DNA from: Trebonia sp963785645
Lineage (GTDB): Bacteria > Actinomycetota > Actinomycetes > Streptosporangiales > Streptosporangiaceae
NCBI GenBank assembly: GCA_963785645.1
Contig: CAWAWG010000003.1
Location: 248,001 to 312,000 of the forward strand
Direction: 5' to 3'
Length of the DNA: 64,000 bases
In this document: positions 8,672 to 18,081 of the stretch, in pieces
How the letters are laid out: each line of letters opens with the position of its first letter
Numbering within the stretch: position 1 is the first letter of the stretch
The notes under the pieces: model-generated
Database searches by the model: none
Seen by the model: only the letters and a program-made list of their open reading frames with translations
What the model was told of the DNA's origin: nothing
Translations under genes and position numbers: made by a program

Positions 8672-9619
8672 TCATGGCTGCCGCTCACCGACCAGGCGGC
8701 GCAGGCGGTGCGGGTCGGTGATGCCGTCGACCGCGGTGATGCGGCCGCCGGCGACGGTGAAGGCCATGAGGGCGGCCGGCCGGCCGCGCAGGGTGACGAG
8801 CACGCCGGCGGCCCCGTTGACGAGAACCGGGCGGAACTCGGCGTGCGGGCTGGCGCCGCCGAGGACGGCACCGGACACGGCGGCGGCGCCGCGCAGCACC
8901 GCCGGCGCCGCCGGCGAACCCGTCGGTGCGCAGCACGACGTCCGGGTCGAGCAGTTCGACCAGCGCGGCCAGGTCGCCGGCCCGGGCGGCGGCGAAGAAG
9001 GCGCTGACCACCGCCTGCTGGGCGGCGACGGCGCTGTCCGGTTCGCGTCGCGCCCGCCACCCTGACCCGGTGCCGGGCCCGGCTGGCGAGCTGCCTGGCG
9101 GCCTCCGGCGTGCGGCCCGAGCATCGGGGCGATCTCGCCGAACGGGAAGTCGAACACGTCGTGCAGCACGAACGCGACCCGTTCGGCCGGGGTCAGCGTG
9201 TCGAGCACCACCAGCAGCGCGAGCCCGACCGAGTCGGCCAGCAGCGCCTCCTGCTCCGGCGTCGGGCCGTCCGCCGGGCTGAGCACCGGATCGGGCACGC
9301 GCGGGCCGGCCAGGGTCTCCGGCCGGGCGGCGCGGGCGCGCAGCGTGTTCAGGCAGACCCGGCTGACGATGGTGGTCAGCCAGCCGCCGAGGTTGACCAC
9401 CTCGTCGGCGCCGGCCGCGCTGAACCGGACCCAGGCCTCCTGCACGGCGTCGTCGGCCTCCTCCAGCGAGCCGAGCATCCGGTAGGCGACCGCGCGCAGC
9501 CGGCCGCGGTGCTCCTGGAACCGCTCCGCCAGCCAGGCACTCGTCGCCCGAGGATCCGGCCGCTCGTCCTGGCAATCCGACGGGTCGGCATCATCGGAAT
9601 AAGGTGTCTCTTCGCGCAC
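8672..9619 (-). CDS. sigJ: ECF41-type RNA polymerase sigma factor (SigJ-like, frameshifted)
   Basis: The extracytoplasmic-function sigma factor shows region 2 (AYRMLGSLEEADDAVQEAWV), the WLTTIVSRVCLNTLRAR segment and region 4 (TLTPAERVAFVLHDVFDFPF). It then has the SnoaL-like C-terminal extension typical of ECF41 (VVSAFFAAARAGDLAALVEL, then VLVNGAAGVLVTLRGRPAAL), which modulates activity in this group. Two compensating indels near 9110 and 8900 put the middle segment in another frame. The GTG at 9619 is my preferred start; a GTG at 9628 lies closer to GGAGGG. The epimerase gene diverges from it, sharing a short intergenic region. ECF41 genes often sit beside a small oxidoreductase or carboxymuconolactone decarboxylase gene. 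Confidence 0.85.
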   Translation of the reverse strand: MREETPYSDDADPSDCQDERPDPRATSAWLAERFQEHRGRLRAVAYRMLGSLEEADDAVQEAWVRFSAAGADEVVNLGGWLTTIVSRVCLNTLRARAARPETLAGPRVPDPVLSPADGPTPEQEALLADSVGLALLVVLDTLTPAERVAFVLHDVFDFPFGEIAPMLGPHAGGRQAARQPGPAPGQGGGRDANRTAPSPPSRRWSAPSSPPPGPATWPRWSNCSTRTSCCAPTGSPAAPAVLRGAAAVSGAVLGGASPHAEFRPVLVNGAAGVLVTLRGRPAALMAFTVAGGRITAVDGITDPHRLRRLVGERQP

Positions 9620-9716
9620 GCCGGTCACGTTCCCTCCGGCTCCCGTGTCAGTAACAGTGACACGGGAGCCCGGCCCGGTGTGACACCGGCCGGCAGCATG
9701 GAGGGACGAAGACGTC

Positions 9717-10636
9717 ATGCGAGTTCTAGTAGTAGGCGCGAGCGGCGCGATCGGCCGCCGCCTTATCCCCCAACTGGCCGAGCGCGGCCATCAGGTCACC
9801 GGTACCTCCCGGTCGGCCGCCAAGGCGGGCTAGCTGGGGTCGCTCGGCGCCGAGCCGGCCGTGCTCGACGTGCTCGACGCAGGCGGCGGTGCGCGCCGTG
9901 GTCGACCGCGGCCCGTCCCGACGCGATCATCTACCAGGCCACCGCCCTGTCCGGCGTGGGCTTCTCCCGCAACATGGACCGCGGCCTTCGCGACCGACGA
10001 ACGCGCTGCGCACCGAGGGGCACCGACAACCTGCTGGCGGCCGCCCGGGAGCAGGGCGTGCCGAGGTTCATCGGGCAGAGCTTCGCGCCCTTCCGCTACG
10101 CGCACGCCGGCGGGCCGGTCAAGGACGAGAGCGACCCGCTCCTCGCCGACCCCCCGCCGTCGGCGCGGCGGATGTTCGCCGCCATGGCGCACGTGGACGC
10201 AGGCGGTCACCGCCGCGGGCGGGATCGCGCTGCGCTACGGCGGGTTCTACGGCGAGGAGGACGCCATGGTCAGGGCGGTCCGCAAGCGCCAGTTCCCGCT
10301 TATCGGGGACGGCGGCGGCATCATGTCGTTCATCCACCTGGAGGACGCGGCCGCCGCGACCGTGCTCGCGCTCGACGCCGACGGCCCGGCCATCTACAAC
10401 ATCACCGACGACGAGCCCGCCCCGATGCGCGACTGGCTTCCCGCCCTCGCCGCCGCCGTCGGCGCGAAGCCGCCCTATCACGTGCCCGGCTGGGTGGGCG
10501 CCTGTTCATGGGCAAGACGCTGACGATGATGACCGAGGCCAGGGGCGCGTCCAACGCGAAGGCCAGGAAGGAACTCGGCTGGACCCTCCGCTACCCAACC
10601 TGGCGCGACGGCTTCCCCGCCGCCTACGGCCGCTAG
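9717..10636 (+). pseudogene. NAD-dependent epimerase/dehydratase (SDR), multiple frameshifts
   Basis: The N-terminus MRVLVVGASGAIGRRLIP is a Rossmann nucleotide-binding start. Later segments in other frames (DAIIYQATALSGVGFS, RFIGQSFAPFRYAH, ALRYGGFYGEED, SFIHLEDAAAATVLAL, YNITDDEPAPMRDWLP, ARKELGWTLRYPTWRDGF) follow the order of an extended SDR of the NAD(P)-dependent sugar epimerase type. At least four indels occur, one giving an early TAG near 9832. The gene diverges from the ECF41 sigma gene and may belong to its regulon. The intact protein would be about 305 residues. Confidence 0.8.
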
Positions 10637-10723
10637 CCCTTGCCCGTGCTGGCCCGGAGCCTGGCCCGGTGGTCGGTCCTGGGACTCGCGGCGGGAGTGC
10701 CGCAGCCGGGCTCCAGGAGCGGA

Positions 10724-10916
10724 TTAGTAATCGTCCCAGTGCGGCGGGCGGTCGCGGTAGAGGCGGTCGTCGGCCGACTCGGGGTACTCGCCCCAGGCGG
10801 CGTCGGTGTCCTCGCGGCTCTGCTCGGGCAGCACGGGCCCGCCGCGCGGGCGCAGGTGCGCCGGGGCGGCGGCCTCCTGCGCCGGGTTCCGGCATCGGTC
10901 GACGTGGTGATGTCAT
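10724..10916 (-). CDS. Small conserved actinobacterial protein (one frameshift)
   Basis: The reading frame ending at 10724 gives SREDTDAAWGEYPES, ADDRLYRDRPPHWDDY and a stop. This acidic/aromatic C-terminus resembles small actinobacterial proteins ending in a DRPPHWD-like motif, as I recall them. The ATG at 10916 is in a neighbouring frame (MTSPRRPMPEP), so one indel near 10880 is needed to join them, giving about 62 residues. The function is unknown. Confidence 0.45.
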
Positions 10917-11254
10917 GCTGCCTCCGGTCGTCCGCCGACGGGAGGCCCGGCGGGCGCTGCCGCAAGCCTACCGCCGGACCGCCCTCGCGACCGGGCCGCG
11001 CCAGCGGGGTGTCACCGGCTCCTACCTCGCCGTATGCGGGAAATGCGGCCTGAGCGGGGAAGCCGCGCCCGCTACGGCCAGCTGCGTCTCAGTCTGTTAA
11101 CGATAACTTTTCTGCGAACGCAAGTCTAGATTGTCACCACAAGTCGTCCTATTGTCATCGTTATCACGTGACTGGGGTCACAGAGCCCAATCAATGTGAT
11201 CGTTAACATCAGCCTACGGAGTTCCCCTTCAACGGAGACAGCTGGAGGTCCGCG
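10917..11254. promoter_or_regulatory. Upstream region of sugar importer with three LacI-type sites
   Basis: Three related 12-base sites occur within 112 bases: GTTAACGATAAC at 11096-11107, GTCATCGTTATC at 11154-11165 (reverse strand GATAACGATGAC) and GTGATCGTTAAC at 11196-11207 (reverse strand GTTAACGATCAC). They share TAACGAT and resemble the CG-centred imperfect palindromes bound by LacI/GalR repressors. They sit before the ribose/xylose-type importer at 11255. No regulator gene lies directly next to it; the nearest LacI is at 16939 and has a different operator. Confidence 0.6.
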
Positions 11255-12461
11255 ATGAAGAAGATCGACCCCAAAGTCGATGAGGCGATACAGACGCTGA
11301 ACATGAAGGACGGGCCGTCGCGGCGCAAGCTGCTGGCGGGAACCGGCCTGGTGAGCGCTACGGCGGCGGCTTCGGCCCTGCTCGCGGCGTGCAGCTCGTC
11401 GAGCAGTGACGGCAGCAGCGGCACGGTCGAAGATGACGGAGTCGGCCGCGGCCGCGGTCGCGGGCAACTTCCCGAAGACCCCGGCCTGGCAGTTCTGGTT
11501 CGTCAACCACGTCACCACGAACCTGTTCTTCACGCCCGACCCAGTACGGGTTCGCCGACGCGGCGGCGCTGCTCGGCCTGCCGACGCCGAACTGGGGCGG
11601 CGTCGCCCAACTCGAACCTGGCCAACATGGTCACCTACATGCAGACCGCGATCAGCCGCCAAGGCGGACGGCATCGCGACTGGCGGTCATCAACAGCGAC
11701 CACCGCACTTCACCAGCGCCGGTGTCGCAGGCGATGAACGCCGGCATCCCGGTCGTCACCTACAACGCGGACGGCCGATCTCGTCAACGGCGTGCCGCGA
11801 GATCGGCACCAACCGGCTCTGCTACGTCGGGCCAGGCGCTGTACCTCGTCCGGCCAGCAGATGGGCGAGCAGATCAAGGGTCCCTGGCGGCCGGGCGAGA
11901 TCGTCATCTTCATCGCCACCCCGGGAACGGGCAACATCCAGCCCCGTTACGACGGCGCCGCGTCGGTGCTCGGCAGCGGCTACCGGTCGACGAGGTCGGC
12001 GACCGGCGCGACGACGACGCCACGAGCTGTCGGCGGAGAAGGCGTACCTGCTCGGCAACAAGACCACTCAAGGGCGCGTTCGCGGTGGACGCGGGCTCGA
12101 CCGAGAACCTGCGGCGCGCAGCTGACCCAGAACCGGCCTGGTGCGATCCCGGCCGGCGGGTTCGACACTGACCCGCGGCACGCTGGCCGCGACTCCAGGC
12201 CGGCAAGGTCAACTTCACCATCTACCAGGACCCGTACCTGCAGGGCTTCCTGCCGGTGCTCTACATGTACCTGTACAACCTGACCGGCGGCCTGTGCTGC
12301 CGCCGGACACCGACACCGGCCTGACCGTTCGTGACCAAGTGCAACGTCGGCCCGTACCTGACTCGAACACCAGCTACCAGGGCGGGGCCTCGGCCCAGGC
12401 CGACGCTGTGCCGCGGCCGCCGGCGCCATCCAGACCGCCGGCGGCCACCACCAGCACCTGA
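11255..12461 (+). pseudogene. Sugar ABC transporter substrate-binding protein (RbsB-like), many frameshifts
   Basis: The start ATG at 11255 follows GGAGG. The N-terminus has a twin-arginine-like SRRKLLAG and a lipobox LLAAC followed by poly-Ser, so it is an exported lipoprotein. Fragments in changing frames read AAAAVAGNFPKTPAWQFWFV, MNAGIPVVTYNADG, EIVIFIATPGTGNIQPRYDG, AEKAYLLGNKT and LQGFLPVLYMYLYNLTGG, which match periplasmic-binding proteins of the ribose/xylose class. Indels occur roughly every 50-100 bases. The C-terminal boundary is uncertain. It heads an importer unit with the permease and ATPase downstream, probably controlled by the LacI-type sites upstream. Confidence 0.75.
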
Positions 12462-12591
12462 CCGGCCCGGAACGGCACTCGGGCGGCCCGCGGCGGTACC
12501 GGGCGGCAGCGAGGCCGCCCCGTGCCCCGCGGCGCTGGACGGCACGGGACGCGCCGGCGGGCGGAGCGCATGAACGGAGTGGACATTTCTC

Positions 12592-13688
12592 GTGAGTGAG
12601 ACATGGCCGAGCGAGCCCGCGCGGCGCACGCCTCCGGCGGGCCGCGGCGACCGGGCAGGGAACGACCGGCGCTGGCGGTAGCTGCGCCGGGCAGGGCTGT
12701 TCCTGGCCCGGCAGCGGGAAGCGACGGTCTTCGTCGTCGTGGTCGCTGCTGTTCATGTATTTCGCGTCATCAACCCCGGGTCCGGCTCGGCCTTCTTCAC
12801 GAGGCCGACCTGGTCAACCTGTCTCGACCCTGGTCGCGGCGCCGATCATGATCATCGCGCTGGGCGAGGTGCTCCTGCTGATCTGCGGCGAGATCGACCT
12901 GTCGGTCGGCTTCATCGTACGCGTTCGCGCCGTTCCTCATGTACTTCCTGGTCCACTACTACGGCGTCCCCGGCCTGCTCGCGATCGATTTCGCGCTGCT
13001 CATGTCGGGGCTGGTGGTCGGCCTGGTCAACGGCGTTCCTCACGGTCACGCTGCGGCTGCCCTCGTTCATCACCACGCTGGGCACCGGGCTTCATCCTGC
13101 TGGGGCTGATCGCGCACCACGTCGCACGGCGAGCCGGCCCGCATCCCGCCGACGTGCTCGGCATCGGCAAGTGGATCGGCCAGGCTACGCGTGGTCGCGG
13201 ACGTTCGTCTGGGCGGTGGTGCTCACCGTGGTGTTCCATATCGTGCTGCACCAGGACCCGCTGGGGGCTGCACACGATCGCGGTCGGCGGCAACCTGCTC
13301 GGCGCGCGCGAGGCGGGCATCAACGTCAACCGGATCAAGTACGGCAACTTCATGCTCAGCGGCGTGCTCGGGGCGCTCGTCGGCCTGCAGACCGTGTACT
13401 TCACGAACAACATCGACCCCCACCGGCGGCGCTGCGTACCACGCCGATGTTCTACGCGGTCGCCGCCGCGGTGATCGGCGGCACCGCGATGCTCGGCGGC
13501 ACGGGGACGATCATCGGCGCCTTCCTCGGCGCGGTCGTGCTCGGCCATCCTGCACCGACGGGCTTCCGATCATCGGGGTCAGCGCCGACCCGCTGCACAT
13601 CGTCTTCGGCGTCGCCGTCCTGGTCGCCATGATCGCCAACGTCCAGCTGGCGCGGCTGCGGGCGAGGGGAGAGCGCGGTAACACGTGA
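12592..13688 (+). pseudogene. Sugar ABC transporter permease (RbsC/XylH-like), many frameshifts
   Basis: This is a branched-chain/ribose-type inner-membrane permease. Recognisable pieces are TLVAAPIMIIALGEVLLL followed by CGEIDLSVGFI, VTLRLPSFITTLGTG, TFVWAVVLTVVFHIVLHQ, HTIAVGGNLLGAREAGINV and AAAVIGGTAMLGGTGTIIG. The GEIDLSVG signature is diagnostic. Both insertions and deletions are needed to restore the frame. The stop overlaps the GTG of the ATPase gene (GTGA at 13685), which supports an operon. Confidence 0.78.
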
Positions 13689-14627
13689 CCGAGAACGCGG
13701 CACCGCACACGGCGACGTACTGCGGGTCGAGCACGTCTCCAAGAGCTACGGCGCGGTGACCGCGCTGACCGACATCAACCTGCGGCTCGGCAAGGGCGAG
13801 GTGCTCGGCCTGATCGGCGACAACGGCGCGGGCAAGTCCACCCTGCTCAAGATCATCTGCGGCTTCCAGCCGCCGAGACTCCGGGACGGATCGTGCTCGA
13901 AGGCGAGGAGGTGCACGCTGCAAGTCGGTCGACCACGCCCGGTCACTCGGCATCGACGCCGTTTACCAGGACCTCGCGCTGATCAACCAGCTGACGCGTG
14001 TACCAGAACATGTTCCTGAACCGGGAGAAGGTCCGCTGGGGCCGCTGCTGAACAGCCGGGCCATGCGCCGGGAGGCCAAGGAACACCTGGACGAGATCGG
14101 CGTGCGGCATCCCGGACATCAACGCGACCGTCGCCCAGCTGTCCGGCGGTCAGCGGCAGGCGATCGCGGTGGCCGCGCTCGGTGTTCTCCAACCCCAAGA
14201 TCCTGCTCCTCGACGAGCCGCTGGCCGCGATGGGGGTCAAGGAAGGCTCGATGATCCTGGACCTCATCACGCGAGCTCAAGGAGCAGGGCGACGTCTCGA
14301 TCATCATCATCGCGCACAACTACGGCCAGGTGCATCGAGGTGTGCGACCGGGTCAACCTGATCCAGGGCGGCAAGATCACCTTCGACAAGCGCAGCGACG
14401 AGACCTCCGCCGACGAGCTGACCGAGATGGTCGTGGCGGAGTACCGCAAGGCCCTGCAGGAGCGCCGCCGGGGCAGCGGCGGCGTAAGGCGACCAGGCCC
14501 ACCGATGCGGGCGCGGCTCAGGGAGCCGCGCCCCGGGCGGCGGTCGTTGAAGCGCCTGTCGTGCCCCGCCCGGCTGGTCAGGCCTCAAGGCGCAGGACGC
14601 AGGCGGACGGCGGATCGCGGAGGATAA
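13685..14627 (+). pseudogene. Sugar ABC transporter ATP-binding protein, many frameshifts
   Basis: The ATPase starts at the GTG overlapping the permease stop. Walker A reads GDNGAGKSTLLKIICGFQPP, the signature reads QLSGGQRQAIAVA, and Walker B reads PKILLLDEPLAAMGVKEG, followed by IIIIAHNYGQV as switch region. It carries one nucleotide-binding domain, whereas many ribose importers have two fused domains. At least five indels interrupt it. The natural C-terminus probably lies near EYRKALQERRRG (about 14480); the stop at 14627 would overlap the convergent galactosidase gene. Confidence 0.78.
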
Positions 14628-16827
14628 CGGTGAGCGTGCCGCGCGTCCGCGTCCCAGCCGGCCTCGGCCCCGGCCTGCGCGCGGGTAGAGCACGCGCGGG
14701 GTCACCCGGGCGCCGCGCAGGTGCGGCAGCGGCAGCGTCACCGCGGCCGGAGTCCGCTCGCCGCCCTGGCCGCGGCGCCAGACCGCGAGGTGGCTGCCGC
14801 CCGGCGCCCGCAGGCCGAGCGCGACCCACGGAGTCGTCCCAGCGCGGCAGGCCGAGCGGCCAGAACGGCACCGACCGCGCGATCGCCGGCCGCAGCGACT
14901 CCTTGTAGACGCGGACCGCCTCGGCGACCAGCTCCCGCTGCGGCTCGCTCATCCGGTCGAGGTGACCGGACAGGTGGATCCGGCCGAGCAGGGCGTTGAC
15001 CATAGTGAACGCGATCTCGCCGGCGCTGAACTCGGGCTGCGGGTAGGCCCAGACGGCCGCCTGCTCGGGCGCGATGGCGGCGGGCGCGGCGGCGGCGATC
15101 GGCGGGTAGCGCAGGTACTCCTGCTGGTCGCTGGTGGACTGGAGCTGCATGCGGGACAGCAGCGCGTAGTCGGTGCGCATGCCGCCGGAGGAGCAGTTCT
15201 CGATCACCAGCCCGGGATACCGGTCAAGCACGGCGTCGAGCCAGTCGAGCTGCGCCCGGTTCGCGGCGAGCAGTCCCGCGCCGGCGGGCAGGCCGCCGCT
15301 GTCGGGACCGGGTCCGACGCTGATGTTGTAGTCGAACTTGAGGTAACCGACGCCGAGCTCGCCGACCAGGAAGTCGATCACCTGGTCCAGGTGCTTGACC
15401 GCGGCGGGATGGCGCAGGTCCAGGTGATAGCGGCCGTGCTCGACGACGAACTGCCCGCCGCGCTGGAAGAAGGCGTCCGGCGGGAAGCTGCCGGGCGACC
15501 TCGCTGCGCACGCCGACCACCTCGGGCTCGACCCACAGGCCGGGCACCATCCCGGCGTTCCTGATGCGGTCGAGGACCTCGGCGATCCCGCCGGGGAACC
15601 GGCTGCGCGAGGGACGCCACTCGCCGACCGTGTCCCACCAGCCCTCGCCGACCTCCGCGTACCAGCCGGCGTCGATGCAGAAGTACTCCGCGCCGACCTC
15701 GGCGGCGGCGTCGATCAGCGGCAGCAGGCGCTCGGTGGTGGGATCGCCCATCAGCGTGTTCATGTAGTCGTTGAAGATCACCGGCAGCCGGCGAGCCGTC
15801 GTCATGCGGGCGGCGGATCGCGCGCCGGATGGCGGTGAGCCCGCCGATGGCGCCGTCGAACCCGTCCGGGCTGACGGCCACGCTGGCGGGCACGGTGGTG
15901 AACGCCTCGCCCGGGCCGAGCGTGACCTGCCAGTGGTGCTCGCCGTCCACCGGGCCGAGGAGCGCGAGGTAAGCGCCGCTGACCCCGCCCGCGCGCCTGT
16001 CGGGCGGGACCATCGGGCACCAGCCCCGGAGAGTGGCGGGCGGACTCGCCGACCTGCCAGTGCCATCCGCCGTTGTGCTCGATCTGCCACGCCCAGGCGT
16101 GCCCGGTCCGCCTGTTCACGACCACGCCGGCGGGCAGGTACCGGCCGGTCGACCAGGTTCCCGCGCTCGACACGCTGAGAGCAGCCGCGCGGGTCGGCGC
16201 CGAGCGTCGAACGGTCCAGGTCGGGCAGGGCGTCGCGCAGCGCCCGGGCCTGCCAGCGGCCCTCGGCCATCCAGTCGTTCTCCGCCCAGCGCACTTCCAG
16301 GTCCGCGAGGTCATCGGGGCCGGTTCCCGTGCCGAGGCCGCCGCACGAGGAACGAGGTCACCGACTGGACGGTGACCGGCTGCTCTCCCCGGTTTTCCAG
16401 GCGCACCCAGGACCGGAGCGCGCCGCCCGCGGCCTGGTGTCCGCATCACTGCCCGGACCGCCCGGACCAGAGGCCAGGATCCGGTAGAACACCTCCGCCC
16501 GCAGCCCCGTCACCGGGTCGTCGAGGTCAACGCGCAGTTCCCGCCAGGAGCCGCCCTCATCGCGGCGTACGTCATGGCCGGCGTAGCGGAACCGGTGGCC
16601 CGCCTCGGACTCGCAGTACCGCCTGCCCGACCAGCTCCGCCCCTCGCCGGCCACGATGACGTCGAGCAGCGGAAGGGCCGCGTCCGACGACCGGTCCCGC
16701 AGGTCCGCGGTTCCCTGGGCCGCCAGCCTGATCAGCCGCGCCATCCCGTCGGCGCCGACCTCGACGCACAGCTCAAGGCCGTCGCCGGCCCAGTCGATGA
16801 GCTGCGGGAGCTGTGCGTTCCTGCCAA
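14578..16827 (-). pseudogene. GH36 family alpha-galactosidase, several frameshifts
   Basis: The predicted alpha-galactosidase cleaves terminal alpha-galactosyl residues. Key stretches are YFCIDAGWYAEVGEGWWDTV, GLWVEPEVV and GVGYLKFDYN, whose Asp is the expected nucleophile. CSSGGMRTDYALLSRMQLQS followed by TSDQQE provides the acid/base Asp, and HLSGHLDRMS follows. The N-terminal beta-sandwich region (EVFYRILASGPGGPG, GEAFTTVPASVAVSPDGF) is spread over other frames. A TTG at 16827 behind GAGGAGG is the likeliest start, with a frameshift soon after it. It diverges from a LacI repressor and a CUT1 importer, so it probably hydrolyses the imported galactoside in the cytoplasm; I see no signal peptide. 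Confidence 0.78.
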
Positions 16828-16916
16828 GCCTTCCTCCTCAGTCCCAGTGCTTGCCATCCCCGGCCGGCGTTGCGACGATGCTAAGTCGTCACGTTTTATC
16901 CCTTGACTCCGCTTCA

Positions 16917-16930
16917 TGTGAACGTTCACA
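16917..16930. promoter_or_regulatory. LacI-family operator
   Basis: TGTGAACGTTCACA is a perfect 14-base palindrome with a central CG, in the divergent promoter region between the alpha-galactosidase and the lacI-type gene. It sits just 8 bases before the chosen ATG of the repressor, so it could control both directions. Confidence 0.75.
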
Positions 16931-16938
16931 ATCCTGGC

Positions 16939-18048
16939 ATGGATGTGACCGAACCCACAAGTGGCCGCAGTGCGCGGCCGGCCAGCATCCTGGACGTGGC
17001 CGCCGTGGCCGGAGTCTCCTACCAGACGGTGTCCCGGGTCATCAACGGGCATCCGAGCGTCCGTCCGGCTACCAGGGAGCTTGTCCTCGCCGCCATCGAG
17101 CAGCTCGGCTTCCGCCCGAACCGGGCGGCCAGGGCGCTGCGCGGTGCGCGCGCCCGGTCGGTCACGGTGGTCACCGCGAACACATCTCTGTACGGCTACC
17201 AGGCGGCCTTGCAGGGCATCGAGGAGGCAGCGCGGGCCGCCGGTTTCTCCGTCGGGGTCCGCGTTGTGGAGTCTGACCAGCCGGCTGAGGTGGCCGCCGC
17301 GGTGAAGCGGGCAGTCGAGCCCGGCGGGTCACTGATCGTCATCGCCTACGACCGGGCCGGCACCATGGCGCTGGACGCCGCCCCACCGGAAATCCCCATG
17401 GCGGCGCTGGTCGAGACGCCGGCTCTCGAGCCCGCGGCGGACAAACCCTGGGTCTGGCTCGACGACAGGAAGGCGGCCATCGAGGCGACCCGCTACCTGC
17501 TCTCGCTTGGCCACCGGACCGTGCACTACCTGGCCATCCCGTCCTCGACGCACACCAGTCAGCGGCAAGCGGGGTGGCGCCACGCGCTCGAGGAGAGCGG
17601 TGCGCCGGTGCCGGCCCCGGTGCAGTGCGGCTGGACACCCCGCTCCGGCTACCAGACCGGGCAGCAACTGGCCGCGGATCCCGAGGTCACCGCCGTGCTC
17701 TGCGGCAACGACGAACTCGCACTCGGCGTGATGCGCGCCCTGCACGCGGCGGGCCTGTCCGTCCCCGGCCATGTCAGCGTCGTCGGATTCGACGACATAC
17801 CGGTGGCCGAGTTCCTGACCCCGCCGCTCACCACCGTGCGGCTGGACTACGCCGAACTCGGCCGGGCCTGTTTCTCGCTGCTGCGGTCGGTGATGGAGCC
17901 GGCGACCGCGGATCCGGCGACCCCGCAGCCAGCCGCCGACGAGCCCCACACCCGACGACGGCCCGAGCCCGAACTGGTCATCAGGGAAAGCACGGGACCG
18001 CCAACACTGCCGCGCGGGCCCGGCCCGGCCCGCGCGGCAGGCACTTGA
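16939..18048 (+). CDS. LacI family transcriptional regulator
   Basis: The intact 369-residue repressor has an N-terminal HTH (SILDVAAVAGVSYQTVSRVI, hinge-side ATRELVLAAIEQLGFRPNRA) and the hinge helix AARALRGARA. A periplasmic-binding-like effector domain follows (VTANTSLYGYQAALQGIEEA, VLCGNDELALGVMRALHAAG, VSVVGFDDIPVAEFLTPPLT). The ATG at 16939 is chosen because an earlier in-frame start would run through the palindromic operator. It probably senses an alpha-galactoside or its product and represses the flanking galactosidase and importer. The C-terminal tail after about residue 330 is Pro/Arg-rich and poorly conserved. Confidence 0.92.
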   Translation: MDVTEPTSGRSARPASILDVAAVAGVSYQTVSRVINGHPSVRPATRELVLAAIEQLGFRPNRAARALRGARARSVTVVTANTSLYGYQAALQGIEEAARAAGFSVGVRVVESDQPAEVAAAVKRAVEPGGSLIVIAYDRAGTMALDAAPPEIPMAALVETPALEPAADKPWVWLDDRKAAIEATRYLLSLGHRTVHYLAIPSSTHTSQRQAGWRHALEESGAPVPAPVQCGWTPRSGYQTGQQLAADPEVTAVLCGNDELALGVMRALHAAGLSVPGHVSVVGFDDIPVAEFLTPPLTTVRLDYAELGRACFSLLRSVMEPATADPATPQPAADEPHTRRRPEPELVIRESTGPPTLPRGPGPARAAGT

Positions 18049-18081
18049 TGCACGCCCCCCAAGGAAGTGAAGGAGCATCTC

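Noticed and set aside
11255..14627. Interpreting the sugar importer as a natural pseudogene cluster
   Set aside because: Motif-level conservation with dense indels and hardly any stops by substitution points to sequence error, though this is not proven without reads.
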